A stretch of DNA of 64,000 nt from Gonium pectorale. Taxonomy: Eukaryota > Chlorophyta > Chlorophyceae > Chlamydomonadales > Volvocaceae. Positions 23,416 to 34,200 of the stretch are shown here, piece by piece. Positions within the stretch are counted from its first letter, which is position 1; each line of letters begins with the position of its first letter. A program made the position numbers and the translations under genes. The stretch spans positions 283,406-347,405 of the forward strand of contig LSYV01000044.1 of assembly GCA_001584585.1 (NCBI GenBank), given 5' to 3'. Below the pieces are notes generated by a model. It had not been told where the DNA came from. It searched no databases and was given only the letters and a program-made list of their open reading frames with translations.

Positions 23416-25711
23416 TCCTAGGAAATGATAACTGTACGGTGTTGCGGACGCTGGACAAAAGCAGCCAGGTTAGCAAGGCCGTCGTGCCCCTTGAGCTGTT
23501 GCGGCTGAATATGGAAACGAGAGCTATAAGTTGCACTATAGAAAGAAGTGAAGCGCGCTCGGATGGAATACAACCGCCACCAGTGCATTGAGTTTCGGGG
23601 TTTGCCCGAGAATTCGCTGTCCCAAACTCGAAATGCCCGCGGCGTGTATAAAGTTTGACCTTACCAACACGACTCTCCTTACACGTCATCATGGTGCATG
23701 GTGAGGTGAAATCTTGACTCTTAACCGCAGCAGAACAGAACGGGTGTACACCACAGTTCAAGCATTGCAGCCTACACACCCTACGCCCGCAAGCTACCAG
23801 CCCTTTATTCTGAAGTGGCGCCTCCTGCTAACCTAGTAATAACATTCCAGGCTTCACAGCCTGACATGGCAAGCATCGCACCTACATTCCACGGAGCCAG
23901 CGTAGCTGAGCTGGAGCGGCCGCTGTCGCTAACTACGAGCCAACACGCCCAAACATGGCTACCTACTCACTCAGGCGCGCCCTCAGGGGCGACGCCGAAG
24001 GCCCTGTGTCCGCCCGGCCTCACGGGCGCGCATGCCGGCCGCCAAAAGCCGACAGCGCAATCCCAGACCACCGCAGCCCGCCGCCAGCAGCTGCGTCCTG
24101 GCGTGCTGCGCGCGCCCCGGACGGAGCTGGACCGCGGGCATGCGCGCCGCGAGGCGAGCGTCACAGCCGCGCAGCTCCAGGCGCTGCCCTTGGGCCGCGC
24201 GTGTCTATGCACAAACTGCCTCTATCGCTACTAATTAACCTTCCAACGTGCGAGTCCCTTCACAGGGCCCACAAGACATCAAGATGTACGGATTTATATA
24301 TATATTAACGGAGGTTCGGCATGGGAGCCGAACGGGACCCACCAAGGCAGGTTTGGATGCCACACGCGACCAGCTGCGAAGGCGCACGCCGGGGGCGTCC
24401 TTGGCGCCATATCGCCCAGCGGCAGATATAAGTAACGGGTTAACATTCTCGATGCACTTACGACACGTACGACATGTACGAATGTAAGTGGGTTCACACA
24501 TACAACGGATAGACGTTGATGCGGCGTAGCCCTCTCCCAACCCTGTTTGCAACACACACATGAGTCGCCATTGCAAACGCAATCACAGAGCAACACACGG
24601 CACGCAGTCTGTGGGACCCAAACCTGAATTCCTACCTGCCACCTCCACTACGGAGACACGTGCTCAAGGGCTCGACAACCCCCTCACACTCCGCCCACCC
24701 TGCCTGCTATTACGCGGGGCGCTAGCCCCTCTCTAAATCACATTCGCCACACAAGCCCGTACAGCAAAGCGCCTACCCCGAAGGTACGGCATAATACAGA
24801 CGACTCGCCTACTCTAGCCCGCCCTGCCAAGATTGCAACTTAGCTTACTCCCCTCCCACGCACCCCTCCACTCCCGCGCTGCCAGACCGGGCGCAAGCGC
24901 CACAGTCCTCAGTGAACAGCGGCCAGAGATGGTGGCGGTACCACAATCGACCCGATCCGAGCAGCGGCTCGAGCGTGTAATCCTCTCGTGCATTCCCGGG
25001 CTATGGGAATGTGGCAAAGTAGGCAGCACTGGGCCGAGGCCCCAACACACCCCATCATACGTGCCATCAACTCACTCTCCAAAGGGCGTCAAGACACAGA
25101 GCGTGTGCTCGACTAATCCCGCGGCACCAATGCGGTGCATCTGAAGTGGACCCGCAGCTAGGCAGATTGCCAGGCTGGGCTTATGCCAGTGACGGCGAAC
25201 CTGGCAATAAGCAATGAGCAGACATTTGGCGACGCAACTATCAGATTCCCAGCCTAGCAGTGATCTGCACCTCATCAACCACCTCCAGCATCACGGCATA
25301 CCAGCTTGACCCGACAGTCGCGAGAGAGCAATGGCGGCTCACGTCACGAGACCACGGGCCATATACACAACAACCACAGGCCACAGACAGCGCGGACCGT
25401 CCTTCGTTGGAACAGGTGCCGGAGACATGGGAAAGAGCAGTGACAGGAGACCCGATGCTCCTGGCCCGCAGCGCCAGGGCGGCATGCAATGAACCAACGG
25501 CGGCACGGCCACCGCCATACCCCACACCTAGCGCCCGAAACGCACCCGGTTCCAGCACACGCACCCGGTTAACCCGTCGAAGTCCTCCGCGTGCGCTGGC
25601 ACACGGACCTGGAGGGCATTCTGCTGAGGCGTCTGCGTGTAAGTGGGGGCGGACGGCCCACTCGCACGTAGCACAGCCAAGCGCATGTTGGCTGCCTGGC
25701 CGTGAGAGCTC
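23416..25711. other. Intergenic region, no gene supported
   Basis: Lower GC than the coding regions, with a short TATATATATA tract near 24297 and an imperfect hairpin around GGTTCGGCATGGGAGCCGAAC at 24313. No protein family or splice-consistent frame was recognised. Confidence 0.45.
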
Positions 25712-26650
25712 TCAGCACCCCAGGCCGTCAGCAGGCCCGGCGCAACACTCGGAGCAGTGCGTCCCTGCCGCCGACACCACCGCCGCCAGGCGCGCGCCGT
25801 GCTCCGGCCGCCGCTGAGCGGCCGTCGTCGACCCGTGGGTCGTCAGCAGCGGCTGCGCAAGCAGGGCCGCCAGCGCCGCCCATGGCAGCGTCGCGGCCCA
25901 GAGGGCGGTGGCGCGCAGGCAGCCGCAGCGGTGGGCAAGGCGCTGCAGCAGCGCGAGAACGAGTACGCCGGTGGGCACCGACTGCAGAGCCGCCAGCGCG
26001 TCGGCCTTGGCAACCTCCTCCAGCAGCCGCCCACGGGCACCGCAATCCAGCTGCCGCTGCCGGATTGTCGTATCGGCGTATGTGACCCATGGATCACACG
26101 CCGCGGCGGCACGGGCAGACGCCGCCGGCCGGACCGCCTCCTCGCCCCCGTCGCAGACGAGCATGGGACAGGCGGGAATCGTCGGCGTCGGCAGAATCAT
26201 TGACACCAACAGTGTCCCCGAATGACGCGCACTCGCGTCCAGGGACGCTGCCCCTGGCGTGCTGCTGCCGCCAGCACCACTCATGAAGCTGCCTCCGTGC
26301 TGTCGACCATCGAGTCCCGACTCGAACTCGCAAGGAGAAGCGACGGCCCTAGCACCAGCAGCTGGCGGCAGCGTGGCAGCGCTGGCACCGCTGCCAGCGC
26401 CGCTGCAGCCGCTGCGGCCGCCGTCGCTGCTGGCTGTTCTGCCGGAGCTGCAAAGGGCCCCGATGCTGTCGTTGCTGATGCTTCCAGCATACGCCAAACC
26501 TCCGCCACAGGTGCTGCCGCTGCCGGAGCCCGCAGTGCCGGCGTCGGCCGGCCAGCTGCTCGCTGGGGCGAGGGCCGCTCGCGCCCGCCCGCCGTGGCCG
26601 CGACGCGACCTGGCGACGGAGAAAGGAGGTGTGGCCGTGAGGAAACGCAC
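25712..26650 (-). CDS. Possible Ala/Ser-rich hypothetical protein
   Basis: A 312-codon minus-strand frame begins about 60 nt after the stop of the Ser/Pro-rich gene upstream. It has Gly/Ser/Ala-rich linkers, then ILPTPTIPACPMLVCDGGEE and a hydrophobic stretch VPTGVLVLALLQRLAH..WAATLPWAALAALLAQPLL that could span a membrane. Long frames also exist on the opposite strand, as expected at this GC, so coding status is uncertain. It could instead be an alternative terminal exon of the upstream gene, but no donor and acceptor in matching phase were found. Confidence 0.25.
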   Translation of the reverse strand: MRFLTATPPFSVARSRRGHGGRARAALAPASSWPADAGTAGSGSGSTCGGGLAYAGSISNDSIGALCSSGRTASSDGGRSGCSGAGSGASAATLPPAAGARAVASPCEFESGLDGRQHGGSFMSGAGGSSTPGAASLDASARHSGTLLVSMILPTPTIPACPMLVCDGGEEAVRPAASARAAAACDPWVTYADTTIRQRQLDCGARGRLLEEVAKADALAALQSVPTGVLVLALLQRLAHRCGCLRATALWAATLPWAALAALLAQPLLTTHGSTTAAQRRPEHGARLAAVVSAAGTHCSECCAGPADGLGC

Positions 26651-26710
26651 GTGTGGCCGAAAGCCCCGACGGAGATCAGCATGATGCCCAAGACGTGCAG
26701 CTCGACAGCT

Positions 26711-28887
26711 TCACGTCGTCCCAGCTTTACGTCGCAAGTTTAGAGCCTTCACCAGCTTCTTTGCGAAGAAACCAACTTGCCTGCCGCCATGGACGGCCTC
26801 ATCCAGCAGGGAGCGACTGGCGTCCGTAGCGGCGCTGCGCGCGTTAGCGGCGGGGACTCCCACAGCCGCCTCCGCCTCCAATGGCACCGTCACTGCCGGC
26901 GGCGACGCCGACGCCGCCGTCGTTATCTTCGTCGTCGTCGTCGTCGTCGTCTTTGCCGCGGGCGCCGGCGCAGTCGCCCGGAGAAGGCCGCGGCCGCTGG
27001 CGCCCCATGGCAGATACGCCGCTCTGGCAAATGGACTCGCGCTGCCTCCGGCGGCGACGCTGGCGGCCTCCGCGCTGGCGTCGTCGTCGTCGTCGTCTTC
27101 AGCGCTCGTGTGCGGCTGCAGCATGCCCGTGCTGGTGGAGCGGGGGCCAACCCTCGCGAGCGGCTGCCCATCGTCGCCGCCGTCGCCATCCTCCATGCAG
27201 TCGAAGAACGCCGTCAGCGGGTTAGGCGCGGCGCGGACGGGGGCGGGCGAGAGAAGCGCTGGGCTGGCGCCGGCGGCCGTCCCCACCGTGAGACCACGGT
27301 CGGAGATGCTGCGAGCCGCCAAGGAAGGGGACGAGGCGACCGCAGCGAATGGTGAGGAACTTGCGAGAGTCGAGAGCGGCGGCGACGGCGGCGACGGCGA
27401 GGGTGCAGGAGGTGAAGCGCGGTCCACGGTGGCGACTTGCTGGGTGAGGGCGCTGCGGGCGATGGACAAGGGCCGGCCTGGGAGGCGCGGGGGTGGGGCA
27501 GGGGGGCGCGAATGAAAGGCAGGGGCGCAGGGAGTCGTGAGCCGGGCGGTCCACGGAGATGTCGGCACGGGGGGTGAGGAGCCAACCACCCCAGCACGCC
27601 CACAGCCAGGGGTCGCACGACACAAGGCGACGAGACACCATGCACGCTGCGAAGGCGGCAAGGAGGACAAAGAGTTTACAACGACAGCACGCGAAACGCA
27701 CAGCCACGCCGCCCACCCGCTGGCCCCGAACACCCCGGCCCCCGCCCCAGCTGCTCACTGTTCGCGGCTGCCGTGACTGGCTGCGAGGCGGCCACGGGGA
27801 CGGGGCAGCTCCCTCCGTCGCCCGGCCCCACGCCCTTACCGGGGTAGAGCCAGAAGCTTGCCGCGTCCAGGACATAGTCGGCGCAGGGCCCGGGGCTAGG
27901 GGCCACGTCCAGGCTGATGCTGAGGCCCCTGGCCCTGCCCAGATGGGTGGGGGCGCAGCCGCCGCTGAGGCGGTTGTCGTCACGTGGGTCATGCAGAACA
28001 TACCCGCGCGCGTCGCGGGGGGCGGACGGCTCCGGGGAGCAAGGGCGGCAGAGCTGGAGGACTGGCCCGCGGCTGGAGATGCTGGAGGAGGGCGGGGGCT
28101 CCGACGGACAGGTGGGGATGATTGCGACATGGTGGCTGCTGGAGAGACCCGCCGCACAGCTGGTGGCGGCAGCGGGGGAGGCAGCGGCAGCGGCGCCGAC
28201 GGTGTCGAAGCCCAACCAGGCGTCATCTTCGTCCGGGAGGCAGTCGAAGGCCCGGCGGCTGATCCGGTGGGTGGCGGGGACCGCCGGGTTGAGGGGCGAG
28301 GGCGGGATCTGGGTCGTCGCGGCCGGGGGTGCCGTGCGCGGGCTGCTGAGGCTGTCTGCGCAGGCGATGGAGAGGCCGCATAGGTCATCCCCGCTGTCGG
28401 TGACGCTGCTGAAGGCGCAGCTGGCGACGGTGGTCATGGTGGCGGTACTGCTGCCGCCCAGGCTGCTGCGGCTGTAGGCGCTGCTGAGACCGTCGCCTTC
28501 GGGGGGCGGCGCGCAGTCGTCGCTGCGGGGCGACAGGTCATAGCTGTCAAACGACTCGGCGTGGGCAAGGCCCGGGCCCAGGAGTCCCAGACGTTGCCGA
28601 AAGCGGTCGACGCGGCCACCGCTATCTGCCGATGAGAGCCACGCGTCGAAAGACCCCGGCAGCAGCCCAGCCGGCTGCGGGTGCTCACGCGACATTCGCT
28701 TGCCGAAGCCCGGCTCCCCAATCTCCGGCGCGCCAGCCGATTCCAGGGGCCTGAGGCCTAGGCGAGCTGCCTGTGCAGCTGCGTTCGCGAATGGGCTCGT
28801 CGTGCTGCCGGCCGGGTCTGCGGAGACCCGGTCGTCTGGGCTGAGCAGCCCTCCTTGCAAATCATTGTCCCTAGTTATCTCTGGAGC
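26711..28887 (-). CDS. Ser/Pro/Ala-rich low-complexity protein, unknown function
   Basis: Two exons join in phase: about 28887 down to 27840 (donor GTAAGG) and 27477..26711 (acceptor CTCCCAG), ending at a stop. Together they give about 600 codons. The protein is largely disordered: a run such as FDSYDLSPRSDD, a polyproline/serine region, a SAEDDDDDDASAEA acidic block, a TTTTTTTK run, and a basic amphipathic C-terminus (FFAKKLVKALNLRRKAG) that could bind membrane or nucleic acid. No catalytic domain was recognised. The upstream end is open at an acceptor-like site near 28888, so the start codon and possibly more exons are missing. Confidence 0.5.
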
Positions 28888-31062
28888 TGCGTGTGGGGAT
28901 CAGGAACGAGGAGGGCAATGACGACAAAAAGGCAAGACTGCTCAGAAAGTCGCAGAACATGGTGTAATTGACATCCGAACAGGCTGACGACCAGAGCCAA
29001 TGAGGGGCTCCAGTAAAGTCGCCCCGTAACCCATTTGTAACTGCAGGGTTCAACCCTATCTCGCTCAGACTGCACATTGCCCTGCACAGTCCAGCAGTAC
29101 CAACCTACCAGGACGCATGCTAGGCCGAGCTTGGTCGTGCGCCGGTAGCGGCTGTTAATCACGAGCTTGCGGGAAACTACTACGAGGGGCCACGTGCGGC
29201 GCTCGACTGCTGCGCCGTCAACGGCGCGACGAGTGACCAGGGAAATGGAGCTGGAATAGAGCTTCTGCGAGCGAGCCAGGCTTGCCTCTGCTTCTCAACG
29301 GTCTCAGGACTGGAGAGCGCAGCCGGGCATATCAGTTGGTGAATTCCCTTTCCTGCAATGCAGTCTTCTGCTGCGCGGGAGGGAGGAGAGAGGAGAGAGG
29401 AGACAGAGAGGGCGCGCCGCAAATGTACGATAGGCAGGACGGGATAGGCTAAGCAAAAGTGCAAAGCACCACAACGCAGCGTTCTCTTGTAATGTGCAAC
29501 GTTTTTGAATGCGCAACTATGCAGCAGAGTACTGCTGGTGCTTCCGTGTTCTGCAAGAACCCTGTCTGACGTGGACTGGCGCGCGGGACTGTCATGCCGC
29601 CCTTGAATCCGCCAGTTTTGAGGCTAAAAGTAGTAGAAGAGCACGCAGTCGACATGCATGTACCAGCAATACTTGCTCGATTCATGAGTTCCCGAAAGGC
29701 CAATAAGCAAGAACCCTACATGCCATACCGACACCGGGTCCACCGCCGGCCCGGCACCCAACGCGACCGAGCATGCCGCCCAAGTATATGTACTTAAATA
29801 CCGATCTCGCACACTCTCATCGGCGCAACATGCGGTGATGCCTCCCGAAAGTGGGCCCACGAGTGGGCCGTCGGAAACGCCCGCCATCACAAAGAACTTA
29901 TTCGTGGCCAGTGTGCGGATGCCGAACATATGTGTATCCCACTCGCTGGGGTGTTGTGGTGAAGGGACCGTATCGTAGACGGTATGTTTAGCTGCAGCAA
30001 CAGCATGCATATCCAAGCCTGAACGCCCACACGCGCGAGGCGCACACCGCAGCCCACCACCGCTTTCGCCGCCCCTTTCATCATCCATCCATCCATCCCT
30101 TCCTGCCGCCGTACGCCGTACAACACACATGTCGCATACCGGTAGTCCTGTCCTTCGGGCCCCACGCGCAGCATCATATGACATCGCACGCGAGTTGCAC
30201 TACATACAAGGCAGGGCACCACCGCAAGGCAGTGAGACAGGCTGGCAGACATGCGCACATAGTCGCCAGGCTAGGCGCGCCCCTGTCCTCGTGCGCCCCT
30301 CACTGCTTGGAGGGCACAGAGCATACTGCTTGGAGCGCAGTACAATTCTGAGGACACGCGCTTGTTAGGGGCGCTTGTTTACAGAGATGCATACCAGAAT
30401 GCGTCGACGCGCCCATCTCTCAGGCAGCCCGCAGGCCGTGCGCGGACTGCCAACATCAGCGTGGCAAGGCCCACACATGTGTGAACGGCCATACGTAGTG
30501 ACCTGAATTTCATCGAGACGATTCCGAAATTTACAATCAGTTCTCACCGTATGACATGCGGAGCAAACCCTTCCAGCAATTGACAAGCCCTACTTCATGG
30601 TCTGTAATGCCTTCAACCGTGAGCCTTCACACACCCCATGCTCACATGAGTGTCACATCGTCACGCTGCAGGTACACTCAAACCGCAATCCCGCAAAACC
30701 CTGCTCCATAAGGCCGCGTCGGCTTTTTAGTGAACCGATAATGCGCCTGTACGACACCCGCTGCGACCGTACCCTCGTGCGTGCTCACTGCGGCATCATG
30801 GTGAAACCTTGCAGTCCATCTGCAGGTGAAGTCCGACAAACCGGGTAAGCTGCTAAGCCGGTCTTTGGGGGGCGGGACGAACGCCACATGCCTTGATTGT
30901 ACCCACCCGCCCTACTGGAAACGTCGCGCCTTCGGGTGTGTATGACCGTAGAGGCGGGCTCCCTCTTTCTCTGCAGATTTCTCTTATTATTTCACGGTGC
31001 CGAGTCATGGCGACGACGGTCACTCGCCGGCAGCCTCAGACGACACCATCCACCACCATCAC
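28888..31062. other. Intergenic region, no gene supported
   Basis: Mixed composition of intergenic type. Holds dispersed-repeat copy D near its right end, just beyond the polyadenylation signal of the Hsp70-like gene. No supported coding frame. Confidence 0.45.
30867..30990 (+). repeat. Dispersed repeat, copy D
   Basis: Matches copy C over about 125 bp and shares the core TACTGGAAACGTCGCGCC, TTCGGGTGTGTATGACCG, TAGAGGCGGGCTCCC with copies A and B. It is followed by CTCTGCAGATTTCTCTTATT, also seen behind copy C and near 4906. Confidence 0.75.
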
Positions 31063-31067
31063 TTACA
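31063..31067 (-). promoter_or_regulatory. TGTAA polyadenylation signal of the Hsp70-like gene
   Basis: TTACA on the plus strand reads TGTAA on the coding strand, about 225 nt past the stop at 31289. Confidence 0.55.
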
Positions 31068-31288
31068 AGCCTGCTCGCACATCTAACAAACAACCGCTTG
31101 GCATACGCCCCAGCCCATGGATGGCTCACGACTATCACAGCGGGGTCGCGCACCCGGACACCGCCGACGACGTAGGTAGCATGCGGCTGGAGTGAAAAAT
31201 GGAATCTCAGCGAAAGGAGCCGGCAAACAGCAACGCTAGGACTGGGATGGACTACCCGTGTAGCCCGCCTGCCATCAGGCCAGCACGC

Positions 31289-34200
31289 TCACGCGCGGTC
31301 CGCCGTCCACGCCACGCTGGTCTGGATGGACTCCCCGGTCCGCGGGTTGCGGGCGGTGAGGGCGATCTCCGTGGAGCCGAACCGGAGCTGGGCCTGCCGA
31401 GCGGGCGGGCGGACATGGAAGCCGGGAAGCGCGAGAAAGGGAGCAAGTCGGGAGGGGCATGCACATGAAAGGGCGCTTAGACGGCCACGCACTCGGCTGC
31501 TATCACGCCCTGGTGTGTCAATTCACGCACCTCAAGGTCCCCAGCCGTCGTGTAGATCAAATGAACAAGCCACACTACCTGCCGGTTGCTGCTGCCCAGC
31601 CGTACACCCACTGTTGCATGTATATCCGTTATTACACCTCCTCAACACCCACGCACCATGCAGGTTCGTGTGCACCCACCTCAATACCGTACTCCCTGCG
31701 GCCACCGCCGCACCGGCTCCAGCCCTCCGGCAGCTCCAGCGTCACACGGGCCAGCTTCTGCATGCCCGGCTCGTCCACGTACGACGCCCCTCGTGCGTCC
31801 GTACCGTACAGCTCGAACGCCACCTGTTTCTGCCACCTGACACCGATGAGGAGAGTACGAGGTCAGGCTACGGTATGAGATGTAAAGTTGCGAGGAATGG
31901 GCGGGGCCGCTGCTGTGGGCGCGCGTACACCATCGCCGCCAGTCCCTTGTTTTCACTTGATCGCACTCATCATGTACAGCACCGTTCTTCTTACGTTACA
32001 GCCACTCATAAGTACAGCGGGCGAAAGGAGTGCTCAACCACCTCGTCCGCCTCCACCAGCTGCCCGCGGGTCACGAACTGCCTGAAGACGCCATCTGTCA
32101 GGCGGGCAAACGATGTTGCACGCGTCTTCACTTCAAAAGGATACCGGGGCGCTTCACGGCATAAGAACGTTGATGCAGCCCACACTAATAACCTACGTGC
32201 ATAGTACGTGCGGCCGTCGTAGCGCTCCTGGATCACAGATAGGGGATAGGAGGTAAGGGGAAGCCGTCACGGATAGGAGCCGGTAGTGGGGTAGGGGGTT
32301 CGCTCTTGATACCATCACGGCTTTGCATACTACTTCAGCGACAGCCAGGCATGGCAATCAATACCGTCAACTCGGGAGAGAGAACACGGGCAAGAGCTCT
32401 GTTACTGAAAGCCGCCCGAGCTCGTAGCTGCCGGCGACATGTGCATCGGAAAGGAGGTGTGTGCTCAACCACCTCATCCGCCTCCGCCAGCCGCCCGCGG
32501 GTCACGAAGCGTGAGAACATGCTCCCTGCAGGCGGGCACCCGAAGTTACCAATACTCTTTACTTTGACAGGATGATTGGAAAGTACACGTGTTTGTACGG
32601 ATGGAACAATGAAAACAAAATGCGTGCAGACGCAGCCCACCCCGGCCTACTTGCGTAGTACGTCGTGGTGTCGATGTATCGCTCCTGGGGGAAGACGTCA
32701 CAAGTTAACTGGAGCCGGGTATGGGGTCATCGTCGCAACGGGAATTGATCTGTACCAACAGCAATGCCCACGTACTTCAGTAATACGTAAATTGGCACTT
32801 CGTGCTGAGAGAATGGGGGAAAGCAGCAAAGGCTCTCTTACATGGCTGCACTTCGTTGGTTGCTGCCGGTCGACCTGCCGATGAAGCGACCCAGGGGAGA
32901 AGCCCTAAGCGACCTAAGTGACTGGGCGCGGCGCCCCAAATAATCTAACGGCTTGTCGCACGCCTACCTTTTTCGGGTAGCCCCGTGCCAGCTGGCTGGC
33001 CTCGTGCAGCGGTGACCACACAGACGTTGTCCGAATGCCGTAGCTCAGACGGCAGCGCCGCGCAGACACAGTCGCAGGGTCGCGTCCATACAGTACGGCA
33101 CCTGCAGGCAACATTTACGCATTGCTTGACACGGGCCGCAAGCGGGCGGGCAGACTGCCATTTGTGGTGAGACATCCCTAGCGCCTGCGACTGTCTCGCT
33201 TGCATACGGCAGCTGCCATGGATTAAAAAACGGAATGCGCGGAGGGGGTCCGGTGAATCTAGCAGAGTCCCACCGTTCACGACCGCCGCCGCGGGGTACT
33301 CTGGCAGCAGCAGCGGCAGCGGGGCCTCGGGGCGCAGCCCCGCCACCAGCTCCTGGCGCACTCGGCGCTGCAGGTAGGGACAGCAGGCGAAGCCGCCCGC
33401 CAGCAGGACCTGCAACAACAAGGCCGACCAGCGGCGGATCGCAGTTACGCACAAAGCAAGCAGCAGGAAGTGAAGGGTCTGCAATTAGTCGCGCTTTTTA
33501 TGCGGTTGTACACGATCTTGCAGCGTAACTAGCGCCCGGCTTGCCCATTCGCCTCTTGCGTACCTTTGTGGGCTTGTGTCCGTTGCTCTCCCCGTCCTTC
33601 GCCACGGTCCTGGCCAGCTCCAGTATGCGCTCCACCACGGGACCGAACACCCGCCCCTCCAGGAACTCGCCGGGGAGCACCAGGCTTGGGGTCACGGAGG
33701 AGAGCAGCAGCCACGGCTGCGGGCTGACGCCTACTGACCCGTGGGTCGTTGTGGCGGTGCCCGAAGGCCAAGGGGCGCCCCGCTTGGGGACGCGGTCCTC
33801 CAGACCCTGTTCGGGTCAGCACATCTAAGGGTCTACCGTGTGCTTGGGGGCCGGAGCTGTGCATAGCAGCGCAGGCAGGCAATGGCCTGAGCGCACATTT
33901 ATCCGGACGATATAGCGCACACTTACATAAACGAACAGGTTCCGCGCTCTCACCCTTAACCTTACGAGCAAGATGGTTATAATAACCGGGGTGGTTATAC
34001 CAGCCCTGGGTAATCCTCCTACCTTACGACGTTCTGGCGTGAGGGAATCCAGGAGCTCCTGCGGCATCGGCAGTACGATATCGTACTTGCCCTCCTGCCG
34101 TACGAGCCATGCAGGGCTGCTATTGCTTGCGAAGTCGTAAGCAATCACGGCATCGTCGTGGCAACCGTCATCCGCCTCCAGCTGCACCCAGGCGGAGCCG

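Noticed and set aside
25260..25817. 185-codon plus frame
   Set aside because: Third positions are not biased to G/C as in the real genes here, and its end overlaps other frames in the Ala-rich region; no motif.
29035..29075. GGGTTCAACCC resembling a tRNA T-loop
   Set aside because: No D-arm, anticodon stem or acceptor stem could be paired around it; it is just a short palindrome.
32455..32525. Use of duplicated exon copy a in series with copy b
   Set aside because: The phases do not close: copy a would have to end in phase 0 to enter copy b, and no donor provides that.
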